Shown here piece by piece: positions 19,678-29,982 of a DNA stretch of 64,000 nucleotides (position 1 is the first letter of the stretch; each line of letters begins with the position of its first letter). The notes beneath the pieces are model-generated. The model was not told the origin of the DNA, did no database searches, and worked only from the letters and a program-made list of their open reading frames with translations. A program made the translations under genes and the position numbers. The DNA lies in the NCBI GenBank assembly GCA_933822405.4, contig CAKOGP040001446.1, positions 168,120 through 232,119 of the forward strand. The letters are read 5' to 3'. The stretch comes from Cylindrotheca closterium (Eukaryota; Bacillariophyta; Bacillariophyceae; Bacillariales; Bacillariaceae).

Positions 19678-20394
19678 CTAGGCTTCTTCGTACCTGCGCT
19701 TGGTTCCACTTTTTGCTTCGTCTTCTTCTTCTTCTTCTTCTGAAACGTTAGCCCTGTAGCAAAAACCCATTCTTGAACCAACAGCTGTCGCTTCCCTGCT
19801 CCCGTTCACATAATCCACAGCAAGAGTGCTCTTATCTTGTTGCACTGTGATGCGTCCAATTGTCATATCATCGGTTGATATGACGACACGGTCTATTAGG
19901 TCGACATCTGGAATGTTTTCATTTGTTGGCAATCGTAATATTTCATCTCCTCGCACAATATAAGTCTGGTACATCTCAGGGCACGGCGGCTGCTTGTCAA
20001 ATACTATGCAGTTGCACTCTTCCGGCGACTCGCCAAACCTTGCAAAGCTTCCTCCAAGAAAAAATATGCCCCTACTTTCTTCAAAATGCGTAATAGAACG
20101 TTATAACATCGCCAACCTCAAAACTCTTGCAGGAATATAAAGTCGGACGCGCCCATTGACTGGATTAATGTTTATGCTTCGTAGAATAGCTGAAAACTTC
20201 TCTTGGCAATCAATTCGTTTCGCATATAGTTGATAACTACGGTGAACATATTGAACTACACCATTTTTGTCGACAGTAGTATCGAATCTTGGATTCCAAT
20301 AAAGCAGATGTGTTTGTGAGTTCAATAGGTACCCGTGCAGAGTCAAGAGAAAAATCCAGTGCTTTCATGCTAAACTTCTTCCTCGACGTAACTC
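19678..20394 (-). pseudogene. Possible broken or spliced minus-strand gene
   Basis: Two minus-strand open segments lie in the same reading frame, separated by one TAA at about 20101-20103. The upstream segment (20346 down) reads through HGYLLNSQTHLLYWNPRF to RVLRLAML. The downstream segment continues RSITHFEESRGIFFLGGSF, then IVRGDEILRLPTNENI, and ends in an acidic/basic tail EEEEEEDEAKSGTKRR. The joint frame looks protein-like on both sides of the stop, and no ATG is seen at the upstream end. It may be a decayed gene, or a 36-bp GT...AG segment around the stop may be removed, though that is very short for a spliceosomal intron. No family recognised. Confidence 0.35.
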
Positions 20395-20832
20395 CTGGCA
20401 CAGTTTTCTAGTCCTAAACAATACACTTTGTGATACCAGTACTCTCTGAACCAATACTGCGGTGAACGACTCTCTTCCATTTCAAAAATGACATTCAATG
20501 TATGCTCTCACTTTATTTTATTATAATGACACATTGCAATGCGATCTTTCAAATCTTTCCCCTATTGTTTCACTCAAAATTCCTACCCCTTGTTCCGTCC
20601 TTCGGTCCACGGACCTACAGAAATGAATGGCCTGCCTGTCCTTCCAGTCTTCGACATGCTTGGCTTGGTCAGTCCAACGAAAAAAGTTGACTTCTCAAAT
20701 TCTGCAAACGAATAACCCATCACCCATCACTTCGAAAACATCAAAACATATATACCGGTATATCTCCATTCAAACCTACAGTAGTGATAGATTGGTGTCT
20801 ACATTTAAAAGACTGTCAATTGAAACAGAATC
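20395..20832. other. Intergenic spacer upstream of plastid Obg
   Basis: About 440 bp. It holds one TACCGGTA palindrome (20753-20760) about 75 bp before the Obg start and an AT-rich leader. No gene seen. Confidence 0.45.
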
Positions 20833-22698
20833 ATGAGCAGAATACGTTCAACATTCAATACAACCACAAGGCACAACAGAAATGCACAACAATTTCGAAG
20901 TGGGTGTCTTCTTTTGTTGTTGTCGATGGGAGCTTCGATGAGTGCAGCCTTTGTTCTGCCACACACGCAACAACAACAACAGGTTAGATCAACAATTGGA
21001 TCCAATCCCATCACTACCTTTGCTGCTTCTGTGGAAGACAAACTGGAAGTCTTTGATGCCGACAAGGAGGAGGCCATTCAACAACAAAAGAACTTGATGA
21101 AAAAACGACGAGAAGAGCAAAAATATCAACCCAAGGACGCTCAAGAATGGAAATTCTTTGATACAGCCCGGGTTCACGTCAGTGGAGGAGATGGAGGAAA
21201 TGGCTGTGTCAGTTTTCGACGTGAAAAGGGAGAAGCCATGGGAGGACCAAACGGTGGTCGAGGTGGCCGTGGGGGTTCCGTCTACCTCATTTGCGACAAG
21301 AGCATCAACACCTTGGCCCCCTTAAGGTATAGAGTCCACGTTCGAGCTACTAAGGGTCGCAATGGACTAGGAAAGGGTAAAGATGGTCAAAAGGGAAAGG
21401 ATATTGCCATTAAGGTGCCTCCAGGTACTGTCATTCGTGAACTCCGAACCCAAAAGTTGGCCGGCGAATTGAAAGAGGACGGCGAACGATTCCTAGTAGC
21501 CCGAGGTGGACGAGGAGGTAGAGGCAATGCTGCCTTTATGACTCAGCGCAACACTGCCCCCAAGATTGCGGAACGGGGAGAACCCGGTGCCAAGTCTTGG
21601 TTGTCGGTGGAATTGCGATTGGTTGCCGATGTTGGTTTTTTGGGAAAACCCAATGCCGGAAAGTCGACACTATTGGCATCCTCCAGCAATAACAAACCAA
21701 AGATTGCGGACTACCCTTTCACGACGATTGTTCCCAACTTGGGAATATGCAACATTGGAGAAGAAGGTGCCGGGCTCGTTCTCTGTGATATTCCTGGACT
21801 GATTGAAGGTGCTGCGGGAGGAGCTGGATTGGGGCCTGCCTTTTTGCGTCACGTCCAACGATGCAAGGTCCTATTGCACGTCGTAGATGGCTCCTCCGAA
21901 GATCCTATTGGAGACTTTAACACCATCAACAATGAACTGAAAATGTACGACGAATTTCTGGCCCAAAAGCCACAAGTAGTTGTGTTGAACAAGATTGATC
22001 TGCCTGACGTTCAAGACAAGCAAGAAGACTTGTTGGAGCAATTGCGAGAGGCTGCTGGTCATTCTCGTGTCTTGCCCATTTCGGCTGCCACCACGGAACG
22101 TGTGAAAGAACTGATGGGACGTTTGAAAAAGTTTGCCGAAGCCCAACCCGTCATTGACTTGCCCCCCATTCCCGAGATTGATTTGGGCAAGGCCGGTTTG
22201 GACTTTGACAGTGATGACTACGAAATCCTAAGTGATCCATCGTACCCAGGCCAGTGGAGGATCAGTGGGGAGTACATTGAACAGATTGCCAAGATGACGC
22301 ATTGGGAATATCCCGAAGCGGTTGCCCGATTTGGTCGACAATTGGATGCCGTGGGCATTGCCAAGGAATTGCAAGCCCGAGGTGCTCAGGATGGAGATTT
22401 GGTCATGGTGGACGAGTATGATTTTGAGTTCAATCCCAATCTTACCAATCCTTATATCCCCCAAGACTTGTTGGACCGTGAAGCCATGTTTGACGGCAGC
22501 AAGTCGAAAGGTGACGATGAGGACGAAGCGATTGCCTGGAGACCATACCAACAGGGTGGATTCTTGGATGAAGATGTGGGCGAGTTGGTTGGATTCACAG
22601 AAGCAGAAGAGTGGGATATGTTGGATGAAGATTTTGAGTTTGATGAAGACAGTGCCGACTTTGACTTTGGAGAGGACGAGGTGTGGATGTCACAATAA
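20833..22698 (+). CDS. Obg-family GTPase, plastid-targeted
   Basis: A 621-residue ribosome-assembly GTPase of the Obg/CgtA family, which binds the large ribosomal subunit and links GTP levels to translation. The glycine-rich Obg fold spans residues 108-265, with GGDGGNGCVSFRREK. The G domain follows: G1 GKPNAGKST at 271-279, G3 DIPG at 319-322, G4 NKID at 386-389, G5 SAA near 416. The OCT domain is at about 455-530, then an acidic tail. The N-terminus has a hydrophobic signal (LLLLLSMGASM) followed by SAA|FVLP with Phe40. That is the diatom bipartite plastid-targeting pattern, so it should act on 70S ribosomes in the chloroplast. Start is ATG 20833. Confidence 0.94.
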   Translation: MSRIRSTFNTTTRHNRNAQQFRSGCLLLLLSMGASMSAAFVLPHTQQQQQVRSTIGSNPITTFAASVEDKLEVFDADKEEAIQQQKNLMKKRREEQKYQPKDAQEWKFFDTARVHVSGGDGGNGCVSFRREKGEAMGGPNGGRGGRGGSVYLICDKSINTLAPLRYRVHVRATKGRNGLGKGKDGQKGKDIAIKVPPGTVIRELRTQKLAGELKEDGERFLVARGGRGGRGNAAFMTQRNTAPKIAERGEPGAKSWLSVELRLVADVGFLGKPNAGKSTLLASSSNNKPKIADYPFTTIVPNLGICNIGEEGAGLVLCDIPGLIEGAAGGAGLGPAFLRHVQRCKVLLHVVDGSSEDPIGDFNTINNELKMYDEFLAQKPQVVVLNKIDLPDVQDKQEDLLEQLREAAGHSRVLPISAATTERVKELMGRLKKFAEAQPVIDLPPIPEIDLGKAGLDFDSDDYEILSDPSYPGQWRISGEYIEQIAKMTHWEYPEAVARFGRQLDAVGIAKELQARGAQDGDLVMVDEYDFEFNPNLTNPYIPQDLLDREAMFDGSKSKGDDEDEAIAWRPYQQGGFLDEDVGELVGFTEAEEWDMLDEDFEFDEDSADFDFGEDEVWMSQ

Positions 22699-22829
22699 AT
22701 ACAAATATTTTTTAATATTACTAGTCTGTGTTACTTTCAAATCATCATGTCCTTTAGCTCAGTTTATCTTATTTTATGATCATGGTATGCCGTATCATCC
22801 CTTTACCTTTAGGCGTTGCTCCAATATTT

Positions 22830-23750
22830 CTAGCTCGTGTAAGGAACAATGTGACATCCAATCAATCCTCTGCCACTCCATGGCTTTGGTGTTAGCGACA
22901 AGACGACCGTATCCCAATCGTCCGGTGCCGCGTCTGGCTTTCGTCGCTTGACGGATATCGAGATGCTTCCTCCCTCTCCTGCCACGTCCGGTACCAAGGC
23001 CGAAATGGCCTTCAAGTGATTGTGATTTTCAAGATTGATATCTGCAAATTTGAAAATCAAATCGTCCTCCAGCAGTCCGGCATCTTGGGCGGGAGATTCT
23101 TGGGCCACGGCATTGACACGAGCAAAGGGGACTTCCAAAGGCGAGGCGGCTACTGGAGCGGGAACGACCAATGGTAAATCTTGTGTAGAATCATCTCGCC
23201 GTGAGCTATTCATCAATGAGTCTTCGGTCAGCTGAGAAACTTGTTTGGACAAATTTTGAAAGTTTCGTTTCTCTCCTCCTGGAACTCCCGCCACGGTGCC
23301 ATCCCAATTCATGACCACCCATTTGCCAGTGATGGGATCAAGCTTTGGCTTTGGTTTTTTCGTGGTCCGTGCCGCCATTTCGTCCTGCTGCTGTTTTTTG
23401 AGTTGCGGGTTCTTCAAGATGGCCAAATGACGCAGCATGGCATCAATCTTTTGCGAAATTGCCTTGTGATCGGTCTTGAGCACGTGGAATCGTTGTCGGA
23501 GTGTACGAGCTCGATAGACATCCACGTCTCCTCGCGGATATCCCTCGTGATCGACCAAGGGCGTGTCAATCCCCATGGGTTCCACACCTTCGGATGGGGG
23601 TGTCGTGAGTTCGGAAACAATGGCATCGGCTTCTAGTTCCATTGATTTCTTTTGGACGTCCAATGTTGCTAGGGAATGGCGAAGGGCCTTTTCTTCTTCG
23701 TTAGCTTGTTGTTGTTGTTGTTGTTGCTGTTGTTGCTGTTGTTCTGTCAT
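22830..23750 (-). CDS. PSMD9: 26S proteasome assembly chaperone PSMD9/Nas2-like
   Basis: A 306-residue homologue of PSMD9 (p27, Nas2), a chaperone that binds the Rpt5 C-terminus during assembly of the proteasome base. After a polyglutamine run (residues 4-15, encoded by CAA/CAG repeats) comes the helical N-terminal domain with LVDHEGYPRGDVDVYRARTL at about 75-95. A PDZ domain lies at about 205-290 (FARVNAVAQESPAQDAGLLEDD, ISISVKRR). The central linker is longer than in yeast or human. Start ATG 23750. The gene is convergent with Obg, 130 bp apart. The poly-Q stretch is probably length-variable. Confidence 0.9.
   Translation of the reverse strand: MTEQQQQQQQQQQQQANEEEKALRHSLATLDVQKKSMELEADAIVSELTTPPSEGVEPMGIDTPLVDHEGYPRGDVDVYRARTLRQRFHVLKTDHKAISQKIDAMLRHLAILKNPQLKKQQQDEMAARTTKKPKPKLDPITGKWVVMNWDGTVAGVPGGEKRNFQNLSKQVSQLTEDSLMNSSRRDDSTQDLPLVVPAPVAASPLEVPFARVNAVAQESPAQDAGLLEDDLIFKFADINLENHNHLKAISALVPDVAGEGGSISISVKRRKPDAAPDDWDTVVLSLTPKPWSGRGLIGCHIVPYTS
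23702..23743 (-). repeat. Trinucleotide repeat encoding polyglutamine
   Basis: A run of TTG/CTG on the plus strand (CAA/CAG on the coding strand) encodes 12 consecutive glutamines at the N-terminus of the PSMD9-like protein. Mixed codons reduce but do not remove slippage. Confidence 0.9.
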
Positions 23751-24516
23751 GTTGTTTGGATATGTTTTTGTGTCGTGTTATTGAGTTTTGTTGTGTTATT
23801 GTGTCGTGTCGTGTTGTTTTATATATTTGAATGAATGAATGCAATCAATCAATCAATCAATCAATCGTTGGCGATCGGGAAGCAGGTGAACAGTGTCAGC
23901 TGATTCGTTTTCGTGCACAGTACGATGGTTCTTTTCTTTCGTGCCTTCTGCTACCTAGCTAGTACTGTACTGTGGCGATGGAACTGGTGGTGTCACGACG
24001 AGAACTTTGACGGAGTAGAATAACTGCCAGATGATTCGCATCAGTGTTTTTTATGGTTTCAATAATGTAGGTACTTTGAACTTGTACGAATGAATGGTTT
24101 TGTGACACCTGATTGGAAGCATTTCGAAGGCAGGGGATGGAATACATTTGATTCATTTGACTTGATTGACCCACCCGATCAGTCAGTTTGCCTCAAGAAG
24201 TCTCATTTTGTTGATTTTCAAGATATGATATTTCAATTATTGAGACTGCATGTCATCGCATGCAAAGCGCTATCTTATTGGGTCCCATCATCAATGAGAA
24301 TATTGTTGTTAAAGACAGCAGTATCATCAATAATACCCAAAATAACATCACAAGCCACATACAAAGCAGTATCATTACCATGTCTTCTTCTCCTTCTTCC
24401 GTTCAATTGACCATTCGTCACGGATCCATCTTGGAATNNNNNNNNNNAAAGACAGCAGTATCATCAATAATACCCAAAATAACATCACAAGCCACATACA
24501 AAGCAGTATCATTACC
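23751..24516. other. Spacer containing microsatellite and unmerged duplicate
   Basis: About 765 bp between divergent genes (PSMD9 minus, macrodomain plus), so it holds both promoters. It contains GTGTTATTGTGTCGTGT-type low-complexity sequence near 23770-23820 and an AATC/GAAT microsatellite near 23829-23866. It also holds the 10-N gap at 24438-24447, whose left flank (24311-24437) duplicates the start of the next gene. No additional gene seen. Confidence 0.6.
24438..24447. other. Assembly gap (10 N) flanked by 127-bp exact duplication
   Basis: Positions 24311-24437 and 24448-24574 are identical over 127 bp, the same length as at the other gap. The duplicate includes the macrodomain gene's ATG (24380 left, 24517 right). 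This is an unmerged contig overlap, not a biological tandem duplication. Confidence 0.93.
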
Positions 24517-25899
24517 ATGTCTTCTTCTCCTTCTTCCGTTCAATTGACCATTCGTCACGGATCCATCTTGGAATTTTTCCATGAACGAAACCCGCAAGCG
24601 TCGGCCATTGTCAATGCGGCCAACCAAGTGTGCCTTGGCGGTGGCGGGCTGGATTCCGCCATTAACAAGGCTGGAGGTCCTCAGCTACGACAAGATCGCA
24701 AGGCCTTGCCCATATTGCGGAATCCCAACACGCGAAACGAAGTTCGATGTCCCAAAGGAGAAGCCCGTGCCACTGGCCCGGGAAACTATGGGAGTCTAAA
24801 AGTCCCCTATGTCATTCATGCCGTGGGAGCCGATTATCGATTGTGTTCCCATCCGCAACAGGGAGATGATATCGTGCAGTCGGCCTATCGATCGTCTCTC
24901 GAGGTGGCGGAACAGTTGCAACTGGAAGCCATTGCCTTTCCACTTCTTTCGAGTGGTGCCTTTCGGGCAAGTCGCGATTTGAAAGAAGTCATCAAGATTG
25001 GATTGCAAACCATGCAATCCTTTCCGGCCATGAGCCTCAAGCATATTTATGTCTATGCGTTTGATGTCAAGGACTTTGGGATCTTGCAATCCATCATGAC
25101 ACAAGATCTGGGCATGAGACCAACCGAAATGTCGTATGTCATGGTTCCCACCTTGCAGCCCTTTCAAGGGCAGCATGCGTCACCATCACTATCACCACCA
25201 CCACTATCACCACCATCATCATCATCATCACGTGCACCTGTACAACCAGTTGCGACCTTTGCGGCTTCCGCACCACCTGCTACGGCACCTTCTGCTGCTG
25301 CTGCTGCTGGTGGTGGTCCTCCTCCAGCGACTGCGCCTGGGTACAACCCAGCTGCTGCTGCTGCTGCTACTACTGCACCATCGGCACCCTCCTCGACAGC
25401 ATTTGGCGCAGATCTTTCCAGTTGGAACATACTCCCGCCACCAGTTGGAGCACCACCGCCTGCTACTGCGCCTGGTTACAACCCCGCTGCATCTTCTTCA
25501 CCTCCAGCCACGACTGCGCCTGGGTACCATGCCGCGGTCTTTGTGCACCATGGAGGCTCGTCGCCGTCTCCACTCGGTAAAAGTGACATTGCCCAACTAA
25601 ACATTATACAAGGCAATTTTCATGCCTTGATTCGACACGAGGTTCAACAAGTGACAGGTTCTCAACCACAGCAAGCATCCTTACCCAACTTGGTCGACTT
25701 GGCCAAGAGGGACGATGCTCCCACCAAGGGACAATATTATGCCATTCCAGGAATGAATGGGGGATACGATACTCAACTTGTGTATGATGCAAAATCACGC
25801 GATTGGTCCGTTACTTGTACGACCTGGATCAAAGGAGGAGATCAAGGAACAAGACCGAAACATTCCATTACCAAGGATGGACTGCATAATGTTGCTTAG
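24517..25899 (+). CDS. Macrodomain (ADP-ribose-binding) protein
   Basis: A 460-residue protein. Residues 8-190 form a macrodomain, which binds or hydrolyses ADP-ribose and its derivatives: IVNAANQ at 31-37, GGGGLDSAI at 41-49, and the late loop LLSSGAFRAS at about 148-157. Residues about 205-350 are a linker rich in proline, alanine and serine with several repeats of the type PPPATAPGYNPAA. The last 110 residues (LIRHEVQQVTG..., QYYAIPGMNGGYDTQLVYDA) form an unidentified globular tail that could be a second domain. No targeting peptide seen. Start ATG 24517. The reading frame is unaffected by the upstream assembly gap. Confidence 0.88.
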   Translation: MSSSPSSVQLTIRHGSILEFFHERNPQASAIVNAANQVCLGGGGLDSAINKAGGPQLRQDRKALPILRNPNTRNEVRCPKGEARATGPGNYGSLKVPYVIHAVGADYRLCSHPQQGDDIVQSAYRSSLEVAEQLQLEAIAFPLLSSGAFRASRDLKEVIKIGLQTMQSFPAMSLKHIYVYAFDVKDFGILQSIMTQDLGMRPTEMSYVMVPTLQPFQGQHASPSLSPPPLSPPSSSSSRAPVQPVATFAASAPPATAPSAAAAAGGGPPPATAPGYNPAAAAAATTAPSAPSSTAFGADLSSWNILPPPVGAPPPATAPGYNPAASSSPPATTAPGYHAAVFVHHGGSSPSPLGKSDIAQLNIIQGNFHALIRHEVQQVTGSQPQQASLPNLVDLAKRDDAPTKGQYYAIPGMNGGYDTQLVYDAKSRDWSVTCTTWIKGGDQGTRPKHSITKDGLHNVA

Positions 25900-26425
25900 T
25901 AGCGTAGTGTAGCACGCTAGCTAGCTAGCTAGCTAGGGACTATCAATGTCTCATTGACTGCAATCACTCCTTCTGCTGCTATTGCTATACTTCTACGGAA
26001 GAAGTATTCGGCTGCAAATGAAAAAGCGTGTCACGCTTTACTTTGAATACATCAACAGCTACTACTATCATTCACTACTTCTGTTGAAGAAGTGTCCGGA
26101 TGTGAATGAAAAAGTGTCTACTATTTTGTGAAAGTATGATGGCGGCAGTAAAATTGTGAAAAATGACGTCATTCTTCCTTCCCCTTGATCCATCTATATA
26201 TACAGTACTCTTTTGAGAATGGGGGCTACTCATAAAAGTGCCTGGCAGGTTTGATAAGAAAGGTTCTTCAATGGTCACCGTCACTGTCAAACATGTCATC
26301 GAACTCTCACTGGCTACCGATCATGTCACCGCTCAAGTGTTCTGTTTATTGGGAACCATCATACTCGGACAATGGTGAAATGTCTGGTGTCGACGTCGTA
26401 TTTGAACCGTGAGCTAAATCATCTG
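25900..26425. other. Convergent spacer with repeats
   Basis: About 525 bp between the macrodomain gene and the convergent BCS1-like gene. It holds a GCTA microsatellite (about 25915-25936), then two diverged direct repeats of about 80 bp (about 25975-26050 and 26055-26130). Each repeat contains an ACTTCT...AGAAGT inverted repeat followed by GAATGAAAAAGTGT or a close variant. No gene seen. Confidence 0.5.
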
Positions 26426-28113
26426 TCATTCACGTTTTTCCAAAGATGCAATCAGTTCCTCGGTAGTCTCATGCTCGATTGCCAGCTGTTCCAATTCAGC
26501 GGCTGTCATGTCCATACCATTCTGGATCAATGCTCTGATACGTATTTCTGCTTTCGAGTCTACCTTGCACTCAAAGTAATGCTCGAGCATCTCGACCATG
26601 TCCTGAGCAATCATGTATCCAAGATTCAGGCGCTTGTCAATACGGCCAGGTCGGACCAAGGCCTCGTCCAAGATCTCCGGGTGATTGGACGTCATGATCA
26701 CAATGCGACCGGGTGTATCGACGACGCCATCAAGTGCGTTTAGCAATCCTGTCAAGTCCAGCTTGTCCTCTCCATCGGCGTCTGCCCGCATTTTGGCTAT
26801 CATTTTCTCTCTCATTTGAGCACGCTTTCTGGCCTTATTGTCATCCTTACTGGCCTTTGCTGCGGATGCTTCAACGACCTCAACAGGACCTGCCTCCGCG
26901 CTCTCCTCAGCAATCAGCTTGCGGGACTTGACAACATCACTAGATGCATCGACATCTTCAAAGACGTAGATGATTCGATTAAAGTCCAAAGATGAGTGGG
27001 CACCACTGTCGTTGGTAATGTATTTCTTGTTGAACATTAAATTCATCAAGGATGCATTCGTTGAAATGCGAGACAATAGGACATTCACAATGTGACGGTC
27101 CGTATAGTGGGCCAGAGCCTTGATCAGACTGGTCTTTCCTGTACCAGGAGGGCCGGTCAACAAAAGCCCCAGCTTGTGTGGGTATCCTTTGATACGGTAC
27201 TTGCCAGATTTGGACTCGAATTGATCCACGATTGTCAAGAGGTCATGACATTGTCGGCTGAAGAGACTTTCAAAGGTCTTGTCATCTCCTAGCTTGTAGC
27301 GACGGAAATTAGGAATTTCTCGGCCTCGGCTGGAGCAGCTCTCCAACTCGAACAAGAATCGGTCGGTGTTTTCCATGCTTTTCAGCTGATCTGTATACCA
27401 ATCGAAAGCAACCTGCAGAAAGGCATTGATGGATTGCTTAGAAGGTGACTTGACTTGGATGGTCATGTCACGGATACTTCCAGTCCCGCCGTTATTGCCA
27501 CCATCCTCCTTACCATTGCTCAAGGAATCTTCCATAAAGAGCTTTACAGGTGAATCAGCGAATGTACCAACATCCAACCACTGTTTGGACAGTGGCCGCT
27601 CTACCATACTGAAGGATTTGAGCAAGTCAGACGTGGACATATCATTTCGCCGTTGTTGGCTGCTGTTGCCACCAAGTAACGTCAGATTCATTTCAGCTTG
27701 TTTCAGGTCAGGCTTACAATTAGAATACACATAAAGCTGAAGAGCCTTGATCAGGCATAAGTTGTAGTTTTCTTCGTCAATATCTGTATTCGACAAGAAA
27801 GGATGGATTAGACACAAGAAAAAACCGTTTGCTGACAACAAGCGACCATTCACATACCAACATGGACGCCACCCGCAGTGACAGTTGATCGATGAGTGAT
27901 GTTACGTTCAAAGTCAGCTTTGACGATTATTACCTCCTTGGCAACTAACTTCTTGATCCATCGTAGTAAATCGCTTCGTAGCATATTCAGTAGATATGGC
28001 AACGCCATTGCAATGAGCATATCCACTTGTGGATTGCCTGTTTTCATGGCATTGACCATACCCAGCATTTGGATAAATATAAAATTTTCTGGGCTACTGT
28101 TGTTTGAAATCAT
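26426..28113 (-). CDS. BCS1-like AAA ATPase, paralogue A, two exons
   Basis: A 537-residue AAA ATPase spliced from exons 28113-27858 and 27783-26426; the 74-bp intron starts GTATGT and ends ATACAG. Splicing gives HVDIDEENYN, matching paralogue B. The AAA domain has Walker A GPPGTGKTS at about residues 296-304, Walker B YVFEDVD, and the arginine-finger region VRPGRIDKRL. These fit the BCS1 group. Mitochondrial BCS1 translocates folded Rieske protein, but in plants and algae many relatives have other roles. The N-terminal region has the hydrophobic stretch MLIAMALPYLLNML but no canonical transit peptide. The insertion after Walker B is lysine/alanine-rich. Exact function and location are uncertain. 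Confidence 0.85.
27784..27857 (-). other. Intron of BCS1-like gene A
   Basis: 74-bp GT-AG intron (GTATGT...ATACAG). Paralogue B has an intron (102 bp) at exactly the same codon, so the intron predates the duplication. Confidence 0.88.
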
Positions 28114-28381
28114 GTTTGATGTTGTTGCTGATCAATAAATTGTATCGGTGTTTGGGATCAAATCTTTACCAGTATTGGCACGTTTCGAGATGTTACTGTT
28201 GAAATTGAGTGGAGGAAAAAAGTGACCCGGCATCAAATTTATATTGAGACATCAATGAGACACAAAGGTGAAAAAAATCCACGCATCAAATCAGACAGTA
28301 TATCTTTAAAACGGTGTTGGCGACGTATATGATCGTATTCCAAAAGTGTACACCTCCAAAGTGTTGGTAGAACGACTCAAC

Positions 28382-29982
28382 ATGGACGACCATTCCGACG
28401 ATAGCGAGGAGGAGAAACAAAGTCACTTCGGAGATGGTTCGACCGTAGATGAACTTGATAGCACCGATGAATAGGAAGCTCTGATGAATTCCGAAGAAGG
28501 TGAAAATGATCAAGAAGATATCAGTATTCAGGCACTGGTATATCGCCACAGAAGGGACGTTCGGAATCCACAGCTCGATGACCTGATATATCTTGTATTT
28601 GGTCGACCAACTCGTTATGTACCTGTTGCGGCCTTTTCAGATTGCCATGCACTGCAGAACGTGACATTTTGTGAGGGTATCCAAACCATTGGCAAAAAGG
28701 CATTCCGTTGTGCCAGTCTTTGAAAACAATTGCCTTTCCAAAATCTTTGCAGCGAATCGAGGAAAAAGCATTTCACAATTGTGGATTGGAATCCATTGAG
28801 TTCAATTAAGGTCTTCAAGTCGTTGCATTTGAAGCCTTTTCATTGTGTCGTAATCTGAAGAAAATCAAGTTTCCTTTGACTGTCAGTTGCATCGCAACTT
28901 CAGCGTTTTCCAGCTGCTTGCTCTTAGAATGTGTTGACTTTGGCACAGGCGCTTGATTTTTCATTGGCCGAGGTGCTTTTTTAAACTGTGCTTCGTTGAC
29001 AGTGATTCACTTGCCAACCTCAGTCCAGGGTATCAATTCACATGCTTTTGGAAATTGCCCCAGTTTACTATCAGTTGAGTTCCCATCAACTGGATTACGA
29101 AGCATTGACGCATCTGCGTTTGCCCAATGATACATTTTGACCAACGCAGTAGTATCATCATCCCCAATTGAAATTTCCGCAACTTGCTTCAGTAGATGCG
29201 GACGACTCGAGGAGATGTTCCTACCAGATCTAGCCCACAATACTCTCAATACATACTACACTGCCACCAAACGACGATACAGCCGATATCCGATCCATGA
29301 TTTCTGTTATAAGCAGTCATATTTACCACAAAAGGAAGCACTCGTCAAGTTGCCTGCCTTACTGAATTCAGAAGCTTCATCTGATGCAATACTACTGAGA
29401 GTGGATGCAGCTGGTATGACAGCTTTTCACGTCTTGGCACTGTCGTCAAGACCAGAGATTGGGCTATTCAGGATACTACAAAGTTACAGTAGTCCTAATA
29501 ATAGATGGCCAATGGATGTTCCGGATAGGTGGGGGATCCGTCCAATTCAGTACATATACGCGAATTCGAGTGTTCCAATGAGCGAACGAAAGAGGCTGGT
29601 AGAGTATCTTTTCGAAGCTACAGTGATGTACCGTGCACACAAGTTAGAATTGCCAGACTGGAGGGTAGCTGTCATTTCAAAGGCTCGCGAGCTTTTCTTT
29701 GCAAAAGAAGAAAACATGACACTAGAAAAGAGCCGCGGTGTTGATGCGATTTGTCACATCTTGGAGCGACATGAACTAATGGAAATACTCTCCTCGTTGG
29801 AGTTAAGGATCTGGTCTTGCAAACTACTAGAAAATGAGATCGACGAAGGACCCGCCGGGGACATATTGGATGTCTGTCAACCAAAAAGGGTGAAGCTTGA
29901 CGATCGCGAATTCGCTCGGGTGAATTGTGGTGCTGATATTATCATTGGCAACATACTGCCCTTTCTGAGGGAGCCCTCGTGA
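28382..29982 (+). pseudogene. BspA-type LRR pseudogene
   Basis: A decayed relative of the LRR gene at 16394. From ATG 28382 the frame runs through an acidic leader, then a TAG stop at 28472, then LRR units (HALQNVTFCEGIQTIGKKAF). A frameshift follows at about 28721. The frame then continues with SLQRIEEKAFHNCGLESIEF, a TAA, further LRR units, two TGA stops (about 28960 and 29127), and an intact 280-residue C-terminal part ending at 29982 (TAFHVLALSSRP, DVPDRWGIRPIQYIY). Four stops and one frameshift make a functional protein unlikely. The C-terminal part contains ADIIIGNILPFL, a conserved ending of this family. Confidence 0.82.

Noticed and set aside
25136..25600. Histidine/leucine-rich open frame inside the macrodomain gene
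   Set aside because: It is an alternative frame of the proline/alanine-rich linker and has low-complexity composition only.
28382..29982. Stop-codon reassignment or selenocysteine to explain stops in the LRR frame
   Set aside because: TAG, TAA and TGA all occur there along with a frameshift, while every intact gene in the window uses the standard code.
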